A stretch of 18,680 nt of DNA from JAZGER01 sp036480335 (GTDB lineage: Bacteria; Pseudomonadota; Gammaproteobacteria; DSM-19610). A program made the translations under genes and the position numbers. Shown one piece after another: positions 6,836-12,225 of the stretch (position 1 is its first letter; each line of letters starts with the position of its first letter). The stretch lies in the NCBI GenBank assembly GCA_036480335.1, contig JAZGGH010000009.1:1-18680 (forward strand), read 5' to 3'. A model generated the notes under the pieces. That model did no database searches and was not told where the DNA came from. It saw only the letters and a program-made list of their open reading frames with translations.

Positions 6836-8041
6836 ATGAATTCTCAAATTCTCAATGCTACAAAGCCTGAGGATAATAGTCTGGCACTGTTTCGCCTTGG
6901 CTTCAGGCCTTTTTTTCTGGGTGCAGGTGTTTTTTCAATCCTTGCCATGCTGTTATGGGCTTTGTTGTATCGCGCAAAGATCTCCATTCCGCTGGATACG
7001 CTCTCCAGCTATCAATGGCATGCCCATGAAATGTTGTATGGATATAGTTTGGCGGTGATCAGTGGTTTTCTGCTTGCGGCAGTTAAGAACTGGACCGGTG
7101 TGCAAACACTTCGTGGTATGCCGCTAGCTATCCTGTTTCTGTTGTGGGTTGCAGCGCGCCTGAGTTTTTCTTTTGCCGGTTCACAAATGCCATTAACCGC
7201 TTTTTTCGATTTATTGTTTATGGTGGTACTCTGCATCGCCATTGCTATTCCCATTTTCAGGGCAGGGCAATGGAAAAAGCAGATAGGCATTCTTGCCAAG
7301 CTGGTGTTGTTGACGGTGTTTAATCTGCTGTTCTATCTGGGGCTGGCTGGTTATGTCGATCAAGGCATAGAGTGGGGTCTGTATGGCGCATTGTATCTGG
7401 TGATCGGTTTGATATTGATGATGGGGCGTAGAGTTGTGCCTTTTTTCATCGAACGTGGTGTTGATTCCCCTGTTCAATTATCTAATTCAGTCTGGCTTGA
7501 TCGGGCTGGATTATTTGTCTTTGTGATCTTCTTCGTTGCTGAGCTATTTGTTTCTGTTCCCCATATTGCTGCCATCGCTGCCTTTGCGGTGTTTGCTATC
7601 AATGCGGTCAGACTGGTTGGCTGGTATACGCCGGGAATCTGGTCGAAACCTTTATTGTGGAGCTTGTATTTTGCGCTGCTGAGTATAACGGTGGGGTTCC
7701 TGTTGCTGGGGCTTTCGTATTACACCGAGCTTTCCAAATACCTTGCTATTCATGCTTTTGCTGTTGGCGGTATTGGTTTGATGACATTGAGTATGATGTC
7801 ACGTGTGACACTGGGGCATACCGGGCGCGCTGTCAACGCCCCGCCAAAATTGACGGGCATTTCGCTGACACTGTTGGCGCTGGCTGTAGTCACAAGAGTC
7901 GGCCTGCCTTTGATCGCCAGTAATCAGTATGCCCTCTGGATAGAAATTTCGCAGACGTTGTGGATTGCCGGTTTCGGTTTGTTTGTGCTGATGTATGCGC
8001 CGATGCTTTTTCAGGCGCGTGTAGATGGAGCGCCAGGTTAA
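6836..8041 (+). CDS. nnrS: NnrS family membrane protein
   Basis: A polytopic inner-membrane heme-copper protein of the NnrS family, associated with denitrification and protection against nitric oxide stress. The whole length is a series of about 12 hydrophobic segments. Family hallmarks are LFRLGFRPFFLGAG near the N-terminus, YQWHAHEMLYGYSLAVISGFLL with the H-x-H-E-M cluster, MGRRVVPFFIERG, and HAFAVGGIGLMTLSMMSRVTLGHTGR. I prefer ATG 6836 (401 aa) because CGGAG lies 10 nt upstream; ATG 6809 adds nine polar residues with no ribosome binding site. A 9/10 FNR-type box precedes it. It ends in a four-base convergent overlap with the PDC-sensor gene. Proximity to moeA fits a shared respiratory role. 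Confidence 0.93.
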   Translation: MNSQILNATKPEDNSLALFRLGFRPFFLGAGVFSILAMLLWALLYRAKISIPLDTLSSYQWHAHEMLYGYSLAVISGFLLAAVKNWTGVQTLRGMPLAILFLLWVAARLSFSFAGSQMPLTAFFDLLFMVVLCIAIAIPIFRAGQWKKQIGILAKLVLLTVFNLLFYLGLAGYVDQGIEWGLYGALYLVIGLILMMGRRVVPFFIERGVDSPVQLSNSVWLDRAGLFVFVIFFVAELFVSVPHIAAIAAFAVFAINAVRLVGWYTPGIWSKPLLWSLYFALLSITVGFLLLGLSYYTELSKYLAIHAFAVGGIGLMTLSMMSRVTLGHTGRAVNAPPKLTGISLTLLALAVVTRVGLPLIASNQYALWIEISQTLWIAGFGLFVLMYAPMLFQARVDGAPG

Positions 8042-9033
8042 TCTTTGGGCAGACTACAGACGGTATTTGTCGAGGTGGATTTGTCACTTTCACCCGTCCA
8101 GAACGACAGATCTTTTTCCAGAAATTCCCGGTATGACATATAATGCGAACCGTCACAGGAAAAGGTCAGACTCAACATGCCATTGAAAATATTGATCGAA
8201 GCTGAGCGTAGATAAAAGGTTTCATCGGCCATGCGTAACTTGCGCATGGTTTCCAGCACCGGCCCAATGGCAGATATCGGCATCAAGGCATCTTCCGGGT
8301 AAGGACGGATTGGAAAAGCGAAGCAGACATCTGGATCGTCCAGAGCTTCCTGATCAAGGATGCGGTAACGAAACGGATCATCTACAACCCAGATGGTTGC
8401 CCGGCTACTGGAAAAATGAACCACACACTGGAACATGCCGTGAAAAGTGATCAGTTCTTCCAGAATTGCCATGGCCTGGACAATGTTTTTATCCATTGGG
8501 CTATCGATGCGCATTTGCTGGAAGACGGTTCCGCGGATCGCTGGGTCGCCCTTGATCTGCCGCCAGTGATCAGGTTCTGTATACAGCTCTGCCGTCATTG
8601 GCAGATTTCGCAGATCGAAATCGGCACCCAAATACCCCAGAGTACGGTTATCCTCTTCTGAGCGAATCACCTGTAGCGCGGTTAGCGACGGTCGCCTGGC
8701 GATCAGGCTGATATAGGCACCGGATAACAGGTATCCCCAGGCAGGCACCGCTTCTTTCATGTAGGGGCGTTCTGATCTGTCACGCCCGAAATGCTCCGGT
8801 AGCAATCCTGACGAGCCGACATTATCGCTGATCTGAATACCTTTCGTGGTAACTGTGTAGAGATAAGTGCAATTAGGGATTTTTCCAAAATATGCCAGCA
8901 GCACTTTGTTCAGTTTGTCTCGGTCACCCCAGACAGGTGCGCATTGTGAGGCGATCAGTTCAAGCGGCTCTTTTAAGGATTCAGCCAGGATTTCTCGCTG
9001 TTCATGGATGCTGTCTTTCCAGGATTGTTTCAT
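8038..9033 (-). CDS. Soluble PDC/Cache-type sensor-domain protein
   Basis: A 331-residue protein resembling a PDC (PhoQ-DcuS-CitA) or Cache ligand-binding domain. The N-terminal helix (about 1-45) is followed by LYTVTTKGIQISDNVG (57-73), the DRSERPYMKEAV segment (about 85-96), WGYLLSGAYISLIARRPSLTALQVI and GYLGADFDLRNLP, which together look like the strand-helix order of Cache sensors. I see no transmembrane segment, signal peptide, kinase, methyl-accepting or cyclase domain, which is unusual because most Cache domains are extracytoplasmic parts of receptors. The gene converges on nnrS with a four-base overlap and has its own upstream region with a -10-like TATAAT at 9099-9094. Inference: a cytoplasmic small-ligand sensor or regulator. 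Ligand unknown. Confidence 0.65.
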   Translation of the reverse strand: MKQSWKDSIHEQREILAESLKEPLELIASQCAPVWGDRDKLNKVLLAYFGKIPNCTYLYTVTTKGIQISDNVGSSGLLPEHFGRDRSERPYMKEAVPAWGYLLSGAYISLIARRPSLTALQVIRSEEDNRTLGYLGADFDLRNLPMTAELYTEPDHWRQIKGDPAIRGTVFQQMRIDSPMDKNIVQAMAILEELITFHGMFQCVVHFSSSRATIWVVDDPFRYRILDQEALDDPDVCFAFPIRPYPEDALMPISAIGPVLETMRKLRMADETFYLRSASINIFNGMLSLTFSCDGSHYMSYREFLEKDLSFWTGESDKSTSTNTVCSLPKD

Positions 9034-9093
9034 TGAGTGCTCGCTTTTTGTCAGGGTTCAGTGTTTGCCAAACCAGTATTTCCAGGAAGATAG

Positions 9094-9099
9094 ATTATA
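9094..9099 (-). promoter_or_regulatory. -10-like TATAAT ahead of the PDC-sensor gene
   Basis: A consensus TATAAT reads on the minus strand about 60 bp before the PDC-sensor start codon. No convincing -35 element lies 16-18 bp further upstream, so this is only a candidate. Confidence 0.3.
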
Positions 9100-9147
9100 G
9101 GAAACAGGGGGAAAAAAGAATGCATAGCAGTCAATTATTTGATAGAA

Positions 9148-9178
9148 AAAGTTATCCACACTTCCTGTGGATAACTTT
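9148..9178. repeat. Inverted pair of perfect DnaA boxes
   Basis: Two copies of TTATCCACA in opposite orientation (9152-9160 on the plus strand, 9166-9174 as TGTGGATAA) are separated by 5 bp. The symmetry extends to 13-bp perfect arms (AAAGTTATCCACA). TTATCCACA is the strongest known DnaA-binding 9-mer. There is no T-tract after the arms, so this is not a terminator. Confidence 0.75.
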
Positions 9179-9355
9179 GTGTGTATGTTTATTCAGCCAT
9201 CATTTTTTAGCGGAGAACAGGGCGTTTTTGTCAGATTGGTTATTTTTTAATCAATTTATTATATCATTTAATATCAATAAGATAGAGAGTTTATGTGACA
9301 TTGAATCGTAGCTAACAAACATTCTGTTCAATAAAAATAGCACTTGCTTAACCAT

Positions 9356-9364
9356 TGTGTATAA
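9356..9364 (-). promoter_or_regulatory. Third consensus DnaA box
   Basis: TGTGTATAA is the reverse complement of TTATACACA, matching the DnaA consensus TTAT-N-CACA. It lies about 180 bp from the inverted pair, on the other side of the AT-rich stretch, and overlaps a TATAAA hexamer (9360-9365) upstream of the 81-aa gene. Confidence 0.5.
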
Positions 9365-9443
9365 ATGTTATAGGGGGGTGCCATAAATGCTATTATGTGG
9401 AACATACTCAACATAGAAATTTTAGCACTGACAAGGATAAAAA

Positions 9444-9689
9444 ATGGGTGTCTCGATACAGGGTTTGATGATGGACCGGGGTGGGGTTGTTAAACAATGT
9501 TTTGCCGTTGTCTATGCCCCGAAAAAGAAAAAACGCCTGTCTGCCAGTTGTGTGACCGAGATGCCATCAGAGGCGGCAGCGATAGAAGCTGCGGATCCTG
9601 AGAGAAAACGCTACCCGGCTGTGGTAGCAGGGCCTTCAACATCTTCCGAGAGCCAACAGCTTTATTATCTGATCAAGTGGCTGGGTTAA
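9444..9689 (+). CDS. Small uncharacterised protein (81 aa)
   Basis: An 81-residue protein, starting MGVSIQGLMMDRGGVV, with a basic cluster PKKKKR near residue 26-31, a small Ala/Glu-rich middle and an aromatic C-terminus (QQLYYLIKWLG). It has two cysteines (about C19 and C36) and no signal peptide or membrane segment. AAGGA about 7 nt before ATG 9444 supports translation. I recognise no family. Its 3' end overlaps the convergent macro-domain gene by 17 bp. Its upstream region is the DnaA-box region, so it may be under DnaA influence if that region is functional. It could also be a fortuitous frame, though the ribosome binding site and convergent ends favour a gene. Confidence 0.5.
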   Translation: MGVSIQGLMMDRGGVVKQCFAVVYAPKKKKRLSASCVTEMPSEAAAIEAADPERKRYPAVVAGPSTSSESQQLYYLIKWLG

Positions 9690-10215
9690 TATCGCCATTA
9701 TTCGTTGTTTTTTGCCATTGTATATATGCTGCTTTCATTTCTTTAGCCGAGTCCAATGGCTCTACCTGCCCAATACCTGTGCCTAGACCTGGACAGTAAA
9801 TGTTTTGTATTGTTGTATGGTGTTTTGTATAAATATTTAATATTGCGCTCATGGCAAAAAAACAGTTTTTAGGTTTAACTGGTTCAGGTAAAAACATGGT
9901 TGGAGCAATTATCATATGTGGAACCCTGGCATCATGCGTTTTCACTATGAGTGCAGAGCCAACCGGTAGAAATTGCTTGCCAGTTTTTTTTATTGCATTT
10001 TGAACTGTTTTTTCAATTTCAATGCCAAAATGGTCTCTATATACTTTGTCGATACCCCCATCCATATAACCGTAACTATTTGCTGGTGACACGATTGTAT
10101 CTTCAGCAAAGTCTAGAATATTACCCTGTAGGATTTCAACATCAGGAGTATCAAAAAATACCCGATCCCATGCTGTTATCATTTCTGGCGATGTATCGAT
10201 TAAAGATAATTTCAT
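9673..10215 (-). CDS. Macro-domain protein (ADP-ribose binding)
   Basis: A 180-residue single macro domain. It shows the early QGNILDF strand-loop (30-36), the adenine/ribose-binding loop IVSPANSYGYMDGGID (41-56, N46 in the NxN-like position and the GG pair), and the second phosphate loop CPGLGTGIGQ (141-150). Macro domains bind ADP-ribose or its derivatives and some remove ADP-ribose from proteins or DNA. The start ATG at 10215 has only a weak ribosome binding site. It lies 67 bp downstream of the higBA-type pair on the same strand and may be read from the same promoter. Enzymatic activity versus plain binding cannot be judged from sequence. Confidence 0.85.
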   Translation of the reverse strand: MKLSLIDTSPEMITAWDRVFFDTPDVEILQGNILDFAEDTIVSPANSYGYMDGGIDKVYRDHFGIEIEKTVQNAIKKTGKQFLPVGSALIVKTHDARVPHMIIAPTMFLPEPVKPKNCFFAMSAILNIYTKHHTTIQNIYCPGLGTGIGQVEPLDSAKEMKAAYIQWQKTTNNGDINPAT

Positions 10216-10282
10216 AATCTTTTACAGCAAATTAAAGGTTAGTAACCGGCAATTGATACGCCACGTGTCAATTCGATTATAC

Positions 10283-10573
10283 CTACCTTAAATCTGTAAA
10301 TACCTCTGGATGCTGCTCCACAACTCTAAGTAGCGACATCGCCGGTCCCTGCGGAATACGCCTGCCTTGCTCCCAGTCTTGAACTGTACGGGTACTCACT
10401 CCCATCAAGCTTGCGAACGCTGATTGCGAAAGGCGTAATTTTTCGCGGATCACCTTGGGAGGTGATGGCGCTTCCAATCGTCTTGTTACGAGATTTGCAT
10501 TGTTTTTTTTGTGCTGTTTTATTTCGCGCACACCATCCAGTATTTCTTGTCCGATATTTCGTTTACTCATCAT
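10283..10573 (-). CDS. higA: HigA-type antitoxin, XRE/Cro helix-turn-helix
   Basis: A 96-residue protein with a basic N-terminal arm (residues 1-37) and an XRE-type helix-turn-helix at about 38-75 (IREKLRLSQSAFASLMGVS, TRTVQDWEQGRRIP). This matches antitoxins of the HigA2/NadS type that follow a RelE-family toxin. Its start lies inside the toxin's 3' end (11-bp overlap) with AGGA just upstream; ATG 10573 and 10570 are both possible. It probably neutralises the toxin and represses their common promoter through the palindrome at 10886-10902. Symbol given by analogy to the higBA gene order. Confidence 0.85.
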   Translation of the reverse strand: MMSKRNIGQEILDGVREIKQHKKNNANLVTRRLEAPSPPKVIREKLRLSQSAFASLMGVSTRTVQDWEQGRRIPQGPAMSLLRVVEQHPEVFTDLR

Positions 10574-10874
10574 CGATTTCCTGAGCTATCTGTTTCAGTA
10601 TGTGACCAGGTATCGCGGATTTTTCATTTTTTGAATAGAGCGTCAGTAACCATATTTCGCTAGCCGACACTTTCCAGAAATAGATAACACGTATACCACC
10701 GCGCTTACCTTTGCCCGGTTGGGCCCATCGCACCTTTCTTACTCCGCCACTACCCTTTACAATGTCACCGGTATCTGGATGCTGGTGCAGATACCATTGC
10801 AATGCATGATACTCATCATCACTCAAATAGTGCGAAATGAGTTTGGTGAATATCGACGTTTCAACAAATACCAT
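10563..10874 (-). CDS. higB: HigB-type toxin, RelE/ParE superfamily
   Basis: A protein of about 103 residues of the RelE/HigB2 type, whose members cut mRNA at the ribosome. Recognisable parts are FTKLISHYLSDDEYHALQ, GVRKVRWAQPGKGKRGGIRVIYFW (basic strand with the conserved KRGGxRVIYF) and the C-terminal WLLTLYSKNEKSAIPGHILKQIA. The toxin precedes the antitoxin, the usual higBA order. I chose ATG at 10874; an in-frame TTG two codons upstream (10880) is unlikely. A strong promoter, TTGACA-N17-TATCAT, ends only 8 nt before this ATG, so the message may be almost leaderless. No ribosome binding site is seen. Confidence 0.85.
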   Translation of the reverse strand: MVFVETSIFTKLISHYLSDDEYHALQWYLHQHPDTGDIVKGSGGVRKVRWAQPGKGKRGGIRVIYFWKVSASEIWLLTLYSKNEKSAIPGHILKQIAQEIDDE

Positions 10875-10882
10875 TTGCAAGC

Positions 10883-10911
10883 ATGATACGGCATTGCCGT
10901 ATGATTGTCAA
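10883..10911 (-). promoter_or_regulatory. Strong sigma70 promoter of the higBA-type operon
   Basis: On the minus strand, TTGACA (10911-10906), a 17-bp spacer and TATCAT (10888-10883) form a near-consensus promoter. The predicted start is 6-7 nt past the -10, at about 10876, one or two bases before the toxin ATG. Confidence 0.75.
10886..10902. promoter_or_regulatory. Palindromic operator of the toxin-antitoxin pair
   Basis: ATACGGCA-t-TGCCGTAT is a perfect 8-bp inverted repeat around one central base. It fills most of the spacer between the -35 and -10 hexamers and overlaps the -10, ideal for autorepression by a dimeric helix-turn-helix antitoxin. Confidence 0.7.
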
Positions 10912-10990
10912 TTGAATTTTACTGCCCAGGCAGCGTTGACAAGCGCTGTACCACAACTCTTGATCAGCACCCAGCTATATGCAATACGGA

Positions 10991-11680
10991 TCAATGATTG
11001 GAGGCGGGGTGCTCTGATCCACTGATACTCCAGGGATATTTGCTTTTGATGATAATGCGCCTCTTTGAATACGGGTGATCAAAATCGATCAGGCTGGCGT
11101 GCAGTAATAATCGTGGTGCCTTGTCTTTTGCTTTAGGGGTGGCATACAGCGCGTCGCCCAGTATCGGATGCCCGATGGCCTGCATATGCACGCGTAACTG
11201 ATGGCTGCGTCCGGTGAGTGGTGATAGCTCTACCAGTGTCGAATCATTATCTGTATTGTATTCCAGTGTCTGGAAGCAGGTAATTGAGGCTTTGCCATTC
11301 AGGTGATCAACAATTTGCCGGGGGCGGTTAGGCCAGTCAGTGATCAGGGGAAGATCTATCTGGCCTTCAGTCTGTTTCAGGTAACCATTAACCATTGCAT
11401 GATAGGTTTTACGAATTGTCCTGTTCTGAAAAAGCCCGCTGAACTGCCGCTGGCTGTCTTTGCCAAGCGCAATGAGCATAATGCCTGAGGTATCCATGTC
11501 GAGCCGATGGACTGTCAAAGCCTGCGGATATTCTTCCAGTACGCGACTGAGTAGGCAATCCTGTTTGTCTACGCCTCTACCGGGCACAGACAATAATCCG
11601 GACGGTTTATTCAGAATGAGTAATGTTGCATCCTGGAAAAGTATATCCAGGCCGGTGTTTGGTGGTGGTCGATAATTCAT
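10991..11680 (-). CDS. rluA: Dual-specificity 23S rRNA/tRNA pseudouridine synthase
   Basis: Converts U746 of 23S rRNA and U32 of several tRNAs to pseudouridine. The 229-residue protein is collinear with E. coli RluA: ILNKPSGLLSVPGRG (22-36), catalytic motif VHRLDMDTSGIM with D61, DLPLITDWPNRPRQ, TGRSHQLRVHMQAIGHPILGD, and APRLLLHA. No S4 domain is present, as expected for RluA. The start aligns with the E. coli N-terminus, yet there is no ribosome binding site: the ATG follows the U-tract of the upstream cold-shock gene's terminator by only 5 nt. Expression may depend on read-through of that terminator. Confidence 0.93.
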   Translation of the reverse strand: MNYRPPPNTGLDILFQDATLLILNKPSGLLSVPGRGVDKQDCLLSRVLEEYPQALTVHRLDMDTSGIMLIALGKDSQRQFSGLFQNRTIRKTYHAMVNGYLKQTEGQIDLPLITDWPNRPRQIVDHLNGKASITCFQTLEYNTDNDSTLVELSPLTGRSHQLRVHMQAIGHPILGDALYATPKAKDKAPRLLLHASLIDFDHPYSKRRIIIKSKYPWSISGSEHPASNH

Positions 11681-11685
11681 GGGAT

Positions 11686-11715
11686 AAAAAAAGAGCCTCG
11701 ATATAGAGGCTCTTT
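11686..11715 (-). terminator. Intrinsic terminator of the cold-shock gene
   Basis: Arms AAAGAGCCTC (11690-11699) and GAGGCTCTTT (11706-11715) pair perfectly over 10 bp with a 6-nt loop. Read on the minus strand, the stem is followed by seven T (complement of A 11686-11692). It lies 35 bp after the cold-shock stop codon. Confidence 0.85.
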
Positions 11716-11750
11716 AGAATTATTTTTTAGATGATCATATTTATCAGAAA

Positions 11751-11954
11751 TTATTGACCATTTACTTTTGCAGCTTGCAGTCCTTTGGGGCCTTTTTCAA
11801 CTTCGAAGTTGACAGTTTGACCTTCAGCAAGAGTTTTAAATCCGTCACCTTCAATAGCAGAAAAATGCACAAAGACATCTTCGCCGCCATCAGCAGGAGC
11901 AATAAAGCCGAAACCTTTGGATTCGTTGAACCACTTGACAGTACCTGTAACCAT
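11751..11954 (-). CDS. CspA-family cold-shock protein
   Basis: A 67-residue single cold-shock domain, an RNA/ssDNA-binding beta barrel that melts RNA secondary structure. RNP1 KGFGFI and RNP2 VFVHF are both present, with the usual VKWFNESKGFG and AIEGDGFKTLAEGQ segments and a normal C-terminus. I chose ATG 11954 (MVTGTVKWFN) since GAGGT lies 7 nt upstream; ATG 11960 would add two residues and sit too close to the ribosome binding site. The likely promoter at 12100-12127 gives a leader of about 140 nt, as in cold-inducible csp genes. A perfect terminator follows. Divergent from ygiQ. Which Csp paralogue (A, C, D or E) is not decided. Confidence 0.93.
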   Translation of the reverse strand: MVTGTVKWFNESKGFGFIAPADGGEDVFVHFSAIEGDGFKTLAEGQTVNFEVEKGPKGLQAAKVNGQ

Positions 11955-12071
11955 GAACATTACCTCTATACAAAACTATAAAATTATTCAATTGCTGATC
12001 GGCTAAAGGTAAATTACAGGAAGGAATAAACCACTTCTGAATTATCCTAACGGAACAAGCAATATACTTTA

Positions 12072-12094
12072 TGTGTCTTTATTCAGCAGACACA
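12072..12094 (-). promoter_or_regulatory. Hairpin at the 5' end of the cold-shock mRNA leader
   Basis: Seven-base arms TGTGTCT and AGACACA pair around a 9-nt loop. With the predicted transcription start near 12093, this stem would be the first structure of the leader, which could stabilise the message. Inference from sequence only. Confidence 0.4.
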
Positions 12095-12099
12095 ATGCT

Positions 12100-12127
12100 A
12101 TTATATACTATAGTTTACAGAATTGAA
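12100..12127 (-). promoter_or_regulatory. Candidate promoter of the cold-shock gene
   Basis: On the minus strand, TTCAAT (12127-12122), a 16-bp spacer and a perfect TATAAT (12105-12100) predict a start near 12093 and a 5' leader of roughly 140 nt before ATG 11954. Confidence 0.5.
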
Positions 12128-12225
12128 CTTTTATTTAACAAATTAGTCTTGCATTAAGTTTTTGATGTTACTGATATAATTAAATCATTATATGCAAAAA
12201 TTCCTATTTTCCCGGTTACCAAATC

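Larger units (their letters stand above)
9034..9443. other. Origin-like divergent intergenic region with DnaA boxes
   Basis: This 410-bp region between the PDC-sensor gene and the 81-aa gene holds two perfect inverted DnaA boxes (9152-9160 and 9166-9174), a third consensus box (9356-9364), and between them a very AT-rich stretch (about 9238-9285, almost only A and T) that could melt easily. A short imperfect hairpin (ATTGGTTA/TAATCAAT, about 9236-9255) lies within it. No GATC site is present. The layout recalls a replication origin or a DnaA-controlled promoter region, but dnaA, dnaN, mnmG and rnpA are not nearby, so it is not shown to be oriC. Confidence 0.45.

Noticed and set aside
8892..9311. 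Plus-strand frame of 139 codons, or its 3' part from ATG 9120
   Set aside because: It overlaps the PDC-sensor gene on the other strand and then reads through the DnaA palindrome and the A/T stretch. The peptide looks like no protein, although a purine-rich GGGGG precedes ATG 9120.
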